64,000 nucleotides of DNA from Microbacterium sp. M28 (GTDB lineage Bacteria > Actinomycetota > Actinomycetes > Actinomycetales > Microbacteriaceae), in NCBI RefSeq assembly GCF_025836995.1, contig NZ_CP107546.1, forward strand, positions 3,307,691 to 3,371,690. Reading direction: 5' to 3'. The position numbers and the translations under genes are program-made. Below are positions 18,213 through 26,803 of this stretch, in pieces. Below the pieces are notes generated by a model. It was not told the DNA's origin and did no database searches. It saw nothing but the letters and a program-made list of their open reading frames with translations. How positions within the stretch are numbered: position 1 is the first letter of the stretch; every line of letters begins with the position of its first letter.

Positions 18213-18224
18213 TGAACCGGTTCA
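18213..18224. promoter_or_regulatory. LacI-type operator, perfect palindrome TGAACCGGTTCA
   Basis: This is a 12-bp perfect palindrome with the central CG typical of LacI-family sites, about 32 bp upstream of a TATGGT -10 box. It is likely bound by the LacI protein encoded at the end of the operon (26804-27841). Confidence 0.6.
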
Positions 18225-18234
18225 TAAATGCCTT

Positions 18235-18261
18235 TTGCGATCCGACTGCCACGTGTATGGT
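18235..18261 (+). promoter_or_regulatory. Possible promoter of the rhamnoside operon
   Basis: TATGGT (18256-18261) is preceded by TTGCGA (18235-18240) at a short 15-bp spacing. It lies between the two operators. The hexamers are weak, so this is only the best candidate in the region. Confidence 0.35.
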
Positions 18262-18266
18262 GGTTC

Positions 18267-18278
18267 TGAACCGTTTCA
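18267..18278. promoter_or_regulatory. Second LacI-type operator, TGAACCGTTTCA
   Basis: It differs from the site at 18213 at one position and lies exactly 54 bp further on, just after the expected transcription start. A repressor bound here would block initiation, and the two sites could be bridged by a tetramer or two dimers. Confidence 0.55.
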
Positions 18279-18293
18279 ACGAGGAGGCTGTTG

Positions 18294-19598
18294 ATGTCCC
18301 GTTACCTTCGAAGGATCACCCTCGCCGCCGGCGCGAGCGTCCTGATCGCATCCCTGGCCGCGTGCACCGCACCCGCCGCAGATCTCGACCGGCCGGTCGA
18401 ACTCTCTCTACTCGTCCCCGCGACGACCGACGTCGACTTCGCCGAAGCGCTCGCCGATGCCTTCGAGGCCCAGCACGAGAACATCACCATCGCCATCGAG
18501 AACCGCCCGACCGGGGCCGAGGGCGAGAACGTCGTCAAGACGCGACTGGCCACCGGCGAGATGACCGACCTGTTCGTGTTCAACAGCGGCGCCCTGCTCA
18601 CCACCATCAGCCCCGACCAGTCGCTCGTCGACCTGTCCGGGGAGGACTGGGCGAGCGTGATCTCGGAGGACTTCACATCCGTGGTCTCCGGCGAAGAGGG
18701 CATGTACGGGGTGCCTTGGGGCACCACCCGCGCCGGCGGGATCATGTACAACAAGACGGTCTACGCCGACCTGGGACTCGAGGTGCCCCAGACCTGGGAG
18801 CAGTTCGAGAAGAACAACGCCGCCATCGCTGACGCTGGGCTCACCCCCGTGGTGCAGACCTACGGCGACGCGTTCACCTCGCAACTGATCGTGCTCGGCG
18901 ACTTCGCCAACGTGCTCGACGCCGACCCGGACTGGGCGGACGAGTACACCGCCAACAATCGGAAGTTCGCCGACGAGCCGGCTCTCACCTCTTTCCAGAA
19001 GCTCGCCGACCTCGCAGACGCCGGGGTCTTCAACGAGGATTTCGCGAGCGCCAAGTACGACGAGGGCATCCGTCGCGTCGCACAGGGCGAGGCCGCGCAC
19101 TTCCCGATGCTCACGAACTATGTCGCCACCAACGTCTCGGCGAACTACCCGGACACGGCCGACGACATCGGCTTCTTCGCCGTGCCGACCTCCACATCCG
19201 ACGAGGCGAAGCTGACGATGTGGATGCCACTGGGGGCGTTCATCGCGAAGAGCATCGCGCCCGAGAAGCTGGACGCTGCCAAGGAGTTCCTGGCGTTCAT
19301 CGCGAGCCCCGAGGGCTGCGCGGTGCACGCGGAGGTGGCATCGCCCGCCGGCCCGTACCTGATCGAGGGGTGCGAGGTCCCCGACACGGCCATGCCGATC
19401 GTGACCGACGTCGACACCTACTTCAGCGCCGGCGAGTCCGCTCCCGCCCTGGAGTTCCTGTCTCCGGTGAAGGGCTCGAGCCTGCCGCAGTTCGCGGTCG
19501 AGGTCGGATCGGGCATGCGCAACGCGACGGATGCGGCCGCGCTGTACGACAACGACGTGCTCAAGCAGGCACAGCAGCTGGGACTGCCCGGCTGGTGA
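18294..19598 (+). CDS. Sugar ABC transporter substrate-binding lipoprotein
   Basis: The 434-residue extracellular solute-binding protein (family 1) is lipid-anchored: signal peptide with lipobox LAAC and Cys24. The mature part has the maltose-binding-protein fold pattern (TDLFVFNSGALL, PWGTTRAGGIMYNKTVYADLGL, MWMPLGAFIAKS). It captures an oligosaccharide, probably a rhamnose-containing one given the GH106 enzyme in the same operon. The start is ATG 18294, with GAGGAGG 6 nt upstream; the in-frame TTG at 18291 is less likely. It is the first gene of the operon and lies behind the two LacI-type operators. Confidence 0.9.
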   Translation: MSRYLRRITLAAGASVLIASLAACTAPAADLDRPVELSLLVPATTDVDFAEALADAFEAQHENITIAIENRPTGAEGENVVKTRLATGEMTDLFVFNSGALLTTISPDQSLVDLSGEDWASVISEDFTSVVSGEEGMYGVPWGTTRAGGIMYNKTVYADLGLEVPQTWEQFEKNNAAIADAGLTPVVQTYGDAFTSQLIVLGDFANVLDADPDWADEYTANNRKFADEPALTSFQKLADLADAGVFNEDFASAKYDEGIRRVAQGEAAHFPMLTNYVATNVSANYPDTADDIGFFAVPTSTSDEAKLTMWMPLGAFIAKSIAPEKLDAAKEFLAFIASPEGCAVHAEVASPAGPYLIEGCEVPDTAMPIVTDVDTYFSAGESAPALEFLSPVKGSSLPQFAVEVGSGMRNATDAAALYDNDVLKQAQQLGLPGW

Positions 19599-19668
19599 TC
19601 GCGACGGGGAGGCCCGCACGCCGGGCCTCCCCGTCCGCGCACCCCGATCGACCGACCAAGGAGTCCCG

Positions 19669-20601
19669 ATGTCCACCACGACCGCTCCACCCCCGACCTC
19701 GAGCACGACAGCGACCGCGACCGCGACCGCGCGCAGCCGCGGCCGGAGCAGGTCTCCGTACCCCGGATGGTTCTACATCCCCTCCGGCGTCGTCTACGGG
19801 CTGTTCTTCATCCTGCCGACGATAGCGGCCTTCTACTTCAGCCTGACCCGGTGGTCGCTGTTCGACATCGAGTTCATCGGCCTGGACAACTTCGTGACCT
19901 TCTTCCGCGAGCCGATGCTGCTGCAGAGCTTCGCCAACACCTTCGTCTACGCGGTCATCACGAGCGGGCTGAAGGTCGTGCTCGGCCTGGTGCTCGCGGT
20001 GTTCCTCACCTCGCAGATCATCGCCCGCGGGTTCCTGCGCTCGGTCATCTTCTTCCCGGTGCTCGTCTCCACGATCGGCGTCGGGGTCACCTTCGAGGTG
20101 CTGCTCGACCCGTTCAACGGCCTGGTCAACTCCGCGCTCGGCGCGGTCGGCATCGACGGCCCCGGCTGGCTCACCGACCCCTCGCTCGCCCTCGTCTCCG
20201 TCGCGCTCGTGGATGTGTGGAAGGGCGTGGGCCTTGCCACCCTCATCTACATCGCCGGGATCGTCGCCATCCCCGGCGAATATATCGAGGCGGCCCGTGT
20301 CGACGGCGCCGGCGCGCTGCGCATCTTCTGGAACATCACCCTGCCGCTGGCCAGGCCCGCCACCGCCAGCGTCATCACGCTCTCCCTCATCGGAGGCCTG
20401 CGCTCGTTCGACCTCATCTGGGCGATGACCGGCGGCGGACCCGGCTTCGCCAGTGAGGTCGTCGCCTCGGCGATCTTCAAGCAGTACCAGTCCGGGTTCT
20501 TCGGGCTCTCCACCGCGGGCAACGTCGTGCTCTTCCTCGTCGTCGCCGTCATCGTCTTCCCGCTCTACCGCTGGCTCAACCGCAAGGAGGTGCAGCAGTG
20601 A
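19669..20601 (+). CDS. Sugar ABC transporter permease (MalF type)
   Basis: The 310-residue integral membrane protein has six predicted helices after a Thr/Ser/Arg-rich cytoplasmic N-terminus of about 30 residues. The EAA loop (EYIEAARVDGAGALRIFW, about 203-220), which docks the ATPase, is intact. It would form the import channel with the permease encoded downstream. The start is ATG 19669 after AAGGAG; the frame is open further upstream without support. No ATPase gene is in the operon, so a shared MsiK-like ATPase elsewhere is expected. Confidence 0.92.
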   Translation: MSTTTAPPPTSSTTATATATARSRGRSRSPYPGWFYIPSGVVYGLFFILPTIAAFYFSLTRWSLFDIEFIGLDNFVTFFREPMLLQSFANTFVYAVITSGLKVVLGLVLAVFLTSQIIARGFLRSVIFFPVLVSTIGVGVTFEVLLDPFNGLVNSALGAVGIDGPGWLTDPSLALVSVALVDVWKGVGLATLIYIAGIVAIPGEYIEAARVDGAGALRIFWNITLPLARPATASVITLSLIGGLRSFDLIWAMTGGGPGFASEVVASAIFKQYQSGFFGLSTAGNVVLFLVVAVIVFPLYRWLNRKEVQQ

Positions 20602-21431
20602 ACGCCGCACGCATCCGCCACGTCTCTCTCGGCATCCTGGCGATCGTCATCGCCGTCGTCGTGTTCGTCATCCCGTTCGTGTTCATCGTGCTCACCGCGT
20701 CGAAGACGCAGCAGGAGGCGTCGCTGCTGGAGTTCACGATCCCCACCCAGTGGGTGTTCTGGGAGAACCTCGTCGAGGTCCTGCAGACCCGCGAGAACAT
20801 GCTCCCCCGCGCGCTGTGGAACAGCACAATCCTCACCGTGTTCAGCGTCACCGCGATCGTGATCCTCGCCGCCATGGTCGGCTACGTGCTGCAGCGGCGC
20901 CCCACCCGCTGGTCGGGGCTGGTCAACGCGCTCGTGCTCTCCGGGCTCATCATCCCGCCCGCCGTCGTCCCGACGATCTGGGTGCTCCAGATGCTGGGGC
21001 TTTTCAAGACGATGCCCGGCATGGTCTTCATGGAGATCTCGTTCAACCTCTCCTTCAGCATCATCCTGTTCCGGGCGTTCATCTCGACGATCCCGCGGGA
21101 GCTCGATGAAGCCGCACTCATCGACGGGGCAGGCCCGCTGCGGATCTTCTTCCGCGTGATCCTGCCGCTGCTCAAGCCCGTCGTCGTCACCGTGATCGTG
21201 ATCCAGGTCGTGCACGTGTTCAACGACTTCACTGGGCCGCTGTACTTCCTGCCCGGAGACGAGAACGTGACCGCCCAGCTCACGCTCTTCAACTTCCAGA
21301 GCGAAGAGGTGAACAGCTTCAACCTGCTCTTCATGACCGTGTTGATCATCACCGTCATCCCGCTCGTGCTGTACCTCTTCTTCAATCGCCAGATCGTCGC
21401 CGGCATGACCGCCGGCGCAGTCAAAGGATGA
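20598..21431 (+). CDS. Sugar ABC transporter permease (MalG type)
   Basis: The 277-residue partner permease has six membrane helices and the EAA motif ELDEAALIDGAGPLRIFF (about 167-184). The GTG start at 20598 overlaps the stop of the MalF-type gene (GTGA) and is served by AAGGAGG inside that gene, so the two are translationally coupled. The ends of the two proteins differ in the usual MalF/MalG way: this one is short at its N-terminus and ends with an NRQIVAGMTAGAVKG tail characteristic of MalG-like permeases. Confidence 0.92.
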   Translation: MNAARIRHVSLGILAIVIAVVVFVIPFVFIVLTASKTQQEASLLEFTIPTQWVFWENLVEVLQTRENMLPRALWNSTILTVFSVTAIVILAAMVGYVLQRRPTRWSGLVNALVLSGLIIPPAVVPTIWVLQMLGLFKTMPGMVFMEISFNLSFSIILFRAFISTIPRELDEAALIDGAGPLRIFFRVILPLLKPVVVTVIVIQVVHVFNDFTGPLYFLPGDENVTAQLTLFNFQSEEVNSFNLLFMTVLIITVIPLVLYLFFNRQIVAGMTAGAVKG

Positions 21432-21433
21432 CC

Positions 21434-24010
21434 ATGACCACGCCAGACACCGCTCTCTCCGAACTCCGCGACGGGTTCGCCGCGCCGCCGGACGACGCCA
21501 GGCCGATGATGCGCTGGTGGTGGTTCGGGCCGCGCGTCGACCGCACGGACCTGATCGCGGATCTCGATGCGATGCGCGCAGCGGGGATCGGCGGAGTCGA
21601 GCTCTCGGTCGTCTATCCGCTCTCCGAGGACTCCGACCGCTATCTCTCAGAGACCTTCCTGGCGGATGCCCGCTTCGCCGCGGAGGCGGCGGCCGAACGG
21701 GGGATGCGCTTCGACCTCACCCTCGGCAGCGGCTGGTCCTTCGGTGGCCCGCACATCACCGACGAGACCGCGGCGCGCAAGCTGTCGTGGGATCGGAGGG
21801 ACATCAGCGTCGCCGCCGCGGATATCCCCGTGGCCAACAGCTGGCCTGGCGACCGGTTCATCGCGGCCTACGTAGGCGACGGGTCCATTCAGGAGCCACC
21901 GGAGGAGTACGATGTCGTCGCTGTCGAGGACGGCGTTCTGCATATCCCCGCAGGCAACGGCCCACGGCTGCTCCTGCTGTGCACCGCCCGGCTCACCGGC
22001 CAGCAGGTCAAGCGCGCCGCGGTCGGTGCGGAGGGGCCCGTGCTCGATCACTTCAGCAGGGCCGCCACCGAAGCGCACATCGCCGCCGTCTGCGACCCGC
22101 TCCTCGACGCGGTCCCTGCCGAACTACTCGGGTCGGTGTTCTGCGACAGCCTCGAGGCGTATGCCGCGGACTGGAGTTTAGGTGTGTTCGAGGCATTCCG
22201 GGCGAAGCACGGGTACGACCCAGTCCCCGTGCTGCACCGGCTGCACACCGGGTCCGCCGCAGGCAGGGACCTCCGCGCCGATTACTACGGCACCCTCACC
22301 GCGCTGTACGAGCAGAACTTCGTCGTGCCGCTGCGCGCCTGGGCGGCCGGCCGCGGCGTCCCCTTGCGCATTCAGGGCTACGGCGAGCCGCCCGCCGGGA
22401 TCAGCAGTTACAGGTTCGCGGATGCCTTCGAAGGCGAGGGATGGGGGTGGCGCGAGCTCACCCAGACTCGCTGGGCGACGTCCGCCGCCCATCTCTACGA
22501 CCGGGACGTGGTGTCCTCGGAGACGTGGACGTGGATCCACTCGCCATCGTTCCGCGCCACGCCGATGGACCTCCGCGGCGAGGCGCACGAGCACCTCCTG
22601 GCCGGCATCAACCAGTTCATCGGCCACGGCTGGCCGCACTCGCCGTCGTCGGTGCCCGGCAAGGGCTGGATGCTGTACGCCGCCGGGGCGTTCGACACCC
22701 GCAACCCGTGGTCTCCGGCGATGCCCGGTCTCATCTCCTATCTGCACCGCCTGTCGTGGCTGATGCGGCAAGGCCGCCACATCGCCGACGTCGGCGTCTA
22801 CACGAGCCCGAGGGCGGTCGGGGCAATTCTCCGCTCCGGAGAGCCGAGCGAGCTGAACTTGTGGCGATCCACCAACGACTTCGTCGGCGACGCGCTCACC
22901 GGCGCGATCCGCGAGGGCGGGTTCGACTACGACGCGTGGGACGACGACGCAGTGTTCCCCGCCATCGAGCGGTACGGCGCGCTGGTGCTCCCCCGCGGCT
23001 CTGTGGTACCGGCCGATGTCGCCCAACGACTGTCGGCACACATCCTGGACGGCGGGGTCGTGCTCGCTCTCGGTGAGGCGCCGACCGGTGTCGAGGGGGC
23101 GACCGTCGTGGCCGGCGAATCGGCACTCCCCGAACGCCTCGCCGCGCTCCTCGGCGGTCCGGACGCGCTGACCGATTCGGCAGACGTCGGGGTCGCGCAC
23201 CGGTCGATCGGCGATCTGGAGGTGTACTTCGTCGCCAACACCGGCGCCGAAGAGGTCCGCACCCGGCTTCACCCGCGTACCCCCTTCGGCACCGTCCAGG
23301 AGTGGGACGCTGCCACCGGCACCGCTCGCGTGCGCGCGGGCGTCGCCGCCGGCATCCCGCTGCATCTGGAGCCCTACGCCGCGACCGTGATCGTGACGAC
23401 GCCCGTCGCGGCGGAGGGCGTCGACGCGACGACTCCCGCCTCGGCGGATGGGGTGCGGATCGCCCTGCCGACGTGGTCGGTGCGGTTCCCCGACGACGAG
23501 GCCGCCGTGCCGGTGACGACGCCGCACATCTGGGAGCGCGACGGTCGCCCCGACTACTCAGGAACCGCCGAGTACACCACGCAATTCGTGCTCGACGAGG
23601 AGCCGTTCGCAGACCTCGTCCTGGACTTCGGCCGCTGCGCCCCGCACCCGGCGGGCGACCACGAGGAGATCGGCATCCGCGGTCGGTCGTTCCGCGTCGC
23701 CGTCGCACCCCCGGTCGGCGAGATCGCCGAGGTGATCGTGAACGGGCGGCACGCCGGGGTCGTCTGGGGCACGCCGTACCGGCTCGCCGTGGGCGGGCTG
23801 CTGCACGCCGGCGAGAACACCGTGGTCCTGAAGGTGTCCAACACCGGCGGCAACGCCGTCGCGGCCGATCCGCGCGTGGTCGCGGATGCCGAGGCCACCA
23901 CGGCGAAGTACGGACGGCGGTTCCGGATGCAGGACTTCGACCTCGCCGCCGACCGGGTGCGCTCTGGTCTGGCCTGCGTGCCCGTGCTGCGCGTCGGCAC
24001 GCAGGCGTGA
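21434..24010 (+). CDS. Glycoside hydrolase, GH106-type alpha-L-rhamnosidase
   Basis: The 858-residue protein opens with the GH106 signature: RPMMRWWWFGPRVDRTDLIADLDAMRAAGIGGVELS in outline. A TIM-barrel region (FDLTLGSGWSFGGP, FCDSLEAYAADW) follows, then a helical and sugar-binding part, and a C-terminal jelly-roll galactose-binding-like domain (LVLDFGRCAPHPAGDHEEIGI; NGRHAGVVWGTPYRLAV). Family enzymes release alpha-L-rhamnose from plant glycosides or pectin side chains. There is no signal peptide, so it acts in the cytoplasm on imported oligosaccharide. The start is probably ATG 21434, with AAAGG 6 nt upstream. ATG 21428, which overlaps the permease stop, would add two residues. Confidence 0.85.
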   Translation: MTTPDTALSELRDGFAAPPDDARPMMRWWWFGPRVDRTDLIADLDAMRAAGIGGVELSVVYPLSEDSDRYLSETFLADARFAAEAAAERGMRFDLTLGSGWSFGGPHITDETAARKLSWDRRDISVAAADIPVANSWPGDRFIAAYVGDGSIQEPPEEYDVVAVEDGVLHIPAGNGPRLLLLCTARLTGQQVKRAAVGAEGPVLDHFSRAATEAHIAAVCDPLLDAVPAELLGSVFCDSLEAYAADWSLGVFEAFRAKHGYDPVPVLHRLHTGSAAGRDLRADYYGTLTALYEQNFVVPLRAWAAGRGVPLRIQGYGEPPAGISSYRFADAFEGEGWGWRELTQTRWATSAAHLYDRDVVSSETWTWIHSPSFRATPMDLRGEAHEHLLAGINQFIGHGWPHSPSSVPGKGWMLYAAGAFDTRNPWSPAMPGLISYLHRLSWLMRQGRHIADVGVYTSPRAVGAILRSGEPSELNLWRSTNDFVGDALTGAIREGGFDYDAWDDDAVFPAIERYGALVLPRGSVVPADVAQRLSAHILDGGVVLALGEAPTGVEGATVVAGESALPERLAALLGGPDALTDSADVGVAHRSIGDLEVYFVANTGAEEVRTRLHPRTPFGTVQEWDAATGTARVRAGVAAGIPLHLEPYAATVIVTTPVAAEGVDATTPASADGVRIALPTWSVRFPDDEAAVPVTTPHIWERDGRPDYSGTAEYTTQFVLDEEPFADLVLDFGRCAPHPAGDHEEIGIRGRSFRVAVAPPVGEIAEVIVNGRHAGVVWGTPYRLAVGGLLHAGENTVVLKVSNTGGNAVAADPRVVADAEATTAKYGRRFRMQDFDLAADRVRSGLACVPVLRVGTQA

Positions 24011-26799
24011 GCACCGTTGCAGAGGCGCTGTCTGCCCTGCGGGCGGCGCTCGGCGAGTGCATCGACACGAGCATCCGACGCAGGGCCGAATACTCCAGCG
24101 ACGCCTCGAATTACCGGGTCGTACCGGAGGCCGTGGTCTTCCCGCAGGGTACGGACGATGTCGTCTCCGCGGTTCGCCTGGCGAGGGAGCATCGCCTGCC
24201 CGTCACGGCCAGGGGCGCCGGCACCTCGATCGCGGGCAACGCCGTGGGTGCGGGCCTCGTGCTCGACCTCAGCGGCCTCGACCGGATCATCGAGATCGAC
24301 GCGGAGGCGCGGACCGCGCGGGTGCAGGCCGGTGTCGTGCTGGCCGACCTGCAACGGGCTGCCGCCGCGCACGGACTGCGGTTCGGCCCTGACCCTTCGT
24401 CGCAGTCCCGATGCACGATCGGCGGGATGATCGGCAACAACGCGTGCGGTCCGAGGGCGATGCACTGGGGGCGCACATCCGACAACGTCACCGCCCTGAG
24501 GATCGTCGACGGGACGGGGCGCATCCGCGACCTCGGCCCCTCGAACCCGGTGCCGGAGCTGGAGCAGGTGGCGGATGCCCATCTCGCCACGATCCGCACC
24601 GAGTTCGGCCGCTACGCCAGGCAGGGCTCGGGGTTCGGGCTCGAGCATCTGCTGCCCGAGAACGGCCGCGATGCCGCGAAGGCGTTCGTCGGGACCGAGG
24701 GCGCCTGCGGCGTCATCCTCGAAGCGACAGTCCGATTGGTTCCGATCCCGACCGCCACCGCGCTGGCGGTGCTCGGCTACGACGACATCACCCTGGCCGC
24801 GGACGATGTGCCGGCCCTCCTGCCGCTCCGGCCCATCGCGATCGAGAGCCTCGACGCCCAGCTCGTCGAGGTGGTGCGACGAGCGGGCGGAGACATCCCG
24901 CCTCTACCCGGCGGCAGGGCATGGCTGTTCGTCGAGACGGCAGGCGAGGCTCCCGCGACCGCACTGGCTGAGGCCGAGCGGATCGCCGGGGCATCGTCCG
25001 CAATCGATGTGGCAGTGCTCCCCGCCGGCGCCGACGCGACACGTCTGTGGGGCATCAGGGCGGACGGTGTCGGCCTCGCCGGTCGCACCGCCGAGGGCGC
25101 TCCGGCGTGGGCCGGGTGGGAGGACGCATCCGTGCCCCCGGAACATCTCGGCGATTATCTGCGCGCCTTTGAGGCGCTGAAGGCAGAGCATGGCGTCAGC
25201 GGCCTGAGCTACGGCCACTTCGGCGATGGATGCGTGCACACCCGCATCGACTATCCGATCGCCGACGATCCGGACGGGTTCGCCCGGTTCATCTCCGCTG
25301 CGGCCGAGCTCGTACTGGAACGCGGCGGCTCGCCGTCCGGGGAGCACGGCGACGGCAGGGCCAGGGGCGACCTGCTTCAGCGGATGTACTCCGCGGATGC
25401 CCTGCGCGCCTTCGCCGCCTTCCGCGCCGTGTTCGACCCCGACGGCATCCTGAACCCCGGGATCGTCGTCGACCCCGCACCGATTTCGGCCGACCTGCGT
25501 CTGCCAGGCGTGCGCCCCCTCCCGACGATCGGGTTCGCGTTCGCCCACGACGGCGGCGATCTGGGCGCGGCTGCGCACCGATGCACCGGCGTCGGGAAGT
25601 GCCGGGCCAGCCATGCGAACGCGGCGGGGTTCATGTGCCCCTCGTTCCGCGCCACCGGTGACGAGCGCAACACCACCAGGGCCCGCGCCCGCGTGCTGCA
25701 GGAGGCGGTCAACGGCACGCTCGTCGACGGCATCCGCTCGCCCGCTCTGGCCGACTCCCTCGACCTCTGCCTCTCCTGCAAGGCGTGCTCATCGGACTGC
25801 CCAGCCGAGGTCGACATCGCCACCGTCAAATCCGAGGTGCTGCATCAGAAGTATCGCGGAAGGATTCGTCCGCTGAGTCACTACACCTTCGGGCGCCTGC
25901 CGCAATGGCTGCGCATCGCCGGAATCGCCCCGTGGGCGCTCGACGCGGTCCAGAGCGTCCCCGGCATCCGCAGACTGCTCATGCGGCTCATCGGCGCAGA
26001 CCCGCGCCGCTCGCTGCCGCGGCTGCCCGCTCGCTCTCTGCAGCGGCGATGGCGAGGCCGAGGCGGCGTCGACCGGCCGGACGTGCTCATTTGGGCGGAC
26101 AGCTTCACCGACCGCATCTCCCCTGAGGTCGGCGAGGCGGCCGCCGCCGTGCTCGAGGACGCCGGTTACCGGGTGGGGCTCGTGCCGCCCGGCGTCTGCT
26201 GCGGCCTCACCTGGATCACCACCGGCCAGCTCGACGGCGCGCGTCGCCGTCTGAGGGCCGGACTCGACATTCTCGAGCCGTCGCTCGCCGCCGGCATCCC
26301 GATCATCGGCCTCGAGCCCTCGTGCACGGCGGTGCTGCGCAAGGACGTCCTCGAACTGCTGCCGGACGATCCTCGGGCACGGCAGGCAGCCGCTTCCGTG
26401 CGGACCCTCGCCGAGTTCCTGACCGATCCGGCCGCGCCGCACGCGGCGAGCTGGCGGCCTCCGGATCTCAGCGGGACACGGATCATCGCCCAGCCGCATT
26501 GCCATCAGCACGCAGTATTGGGGTTCTCCGCGGATGCGGAACTGCTGCGCCGGAGCGGCGCCGAAGTCGACACGCTGGACGGGTGCTGCGGCATGGCCGG
26601 CAATTTCGGCATGGAGGCCGGTCACTACGAGCTCTCAGCGTCGATCGCCCGGCTCGCCCTGGCACCTGCGGTCGATTCCGACGCCGATGCGGTGCTGCTG
26701 GCAGACGGACTCTCCTGCCGAACCCAGGCATCCGATCTGATGGCGCGTGACTCGGTGCATCTGGCTGAGCTGATCCGTCCGCCGCGCGGGGTAGCGTAG
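24007..26799 (+). CDS. FAD- and Fe-S-dependent hydroxyacid dehydrogenase (Dld/GlcD-GlpC type)
   Basis: The 930-residue fusion has three parts. The first is an N-terminal VAO-type FAD domain (about 35-215; PVTARGAGTSIAGNAVG, PSSQSRCTIGGMIGNNACGP). Next comes its cap domain with the catalytic-site motifs GHFGDGCVHTRI and SGEHGDGRARG. Last is an iron-sulphur part with CTGVGKC...MCPS and the classical CLSCKACSSDCPAEV cluster, followed by two CCG domains (EPSCTAV, DGCCGMAGNFG). Relatives oxidise D-lactate, glycolate or D-2-hydroxyglutarate and pass electrons to quinone. In this operon the substrate may be a hydroxyacid from deoxysugar breakdown; that is an inference. GTG 24007 overlaps the rhamnosidase stop (GTGA) and lacks its own ribosome site, so translation is coupled. 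Confidence 0.85.
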   Translation: MSTVAEALSALRAALGECIDTSIRRRAEYSSDASNYRVVPEAVVFPQGTDDVVSAVRLAREHRLPVTARGAGTSIAGNAVGAGLVLDLSGLDRIIEIDAEARTARVQAGVVLADLQRAAAAHGLRFGPDPSSQSRCTIGGMIGNNACGPRAMHWGRTSDNVTALRIVDGTGRIRDLGPSNPVPELEQVADAHLATIRTEFGRYARQGSGFGLEHLLPENGRDAAKAFVGTEGACGVILEATVRLVPIPTATALAVLGYDDITLAADDVPALLPLRPIAIESLDAQLVEVVRRAGGDIPPLPGGRAWLFVETAGEAPATALAEAERIAGASSAIDVAVLPAGADATRLWGIRADGVGLAGRTAEGAPAWAGWEDASVPPEHLGDYLRAFEALKAEHGVSGLSYGHFGDGCVHTRIDYPIADDPDGFARFISAAAELVLERGGSPSGEHGDGRARGDLLQRMYSADALRAFAAFRAVFDPDGILNPGIVVDPAPISADLRLPGVRPLPTIGFAFAHDGGDLGAAAHRCTGVGKCRASHANAAGFMCPSFRATGDERNTTRARARVLQEAVNGTLVDGIRSPALADSLDLCLSCKACSSDCPAEVDIATVKSEVLHQKYRGRIRPLSHYTFGRLPQWLRIAGIAPWALDAVQSVPGIRRLLMRLIGADPRRSLPRLPARSLQRRWRGRGGVDRPDVLIWADSFTDRISPEVGEAAAAVLEDAGYRVGLVPPGVCCGLTWITTGQLDGARRRLRAGLDILEPSLAAGIPIIGLEPSCTAVLRKDVLELLPDDPRARQAAASVRTLAEFLTDPAAPHAASWRPPDLSGTRIIAQPHCHQHAVLGFSADAELLRRSGAEVDTLDGCCGMAGNFGMEAGHYELSASIARLALAPAVDSDADAVLLADGLSCRTQASDLMARDSVHLAELIRPPRGVA

Positions 26800-26803
26800 C
26801 GGG

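Larger units (their letters stand above)
17972..18293. other. 322-bp divergent control region between rpsF and the rhamnoside operon
   Basis: No gene is visible. Leftwards it holds the rpsF leader and possible promoter. Rightwards it holds two LacI-type operators and the promoter of the substrate-binding protein gene. The middle (about 18115-18205) shows nothing recognisable. Confidence 0.6.
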
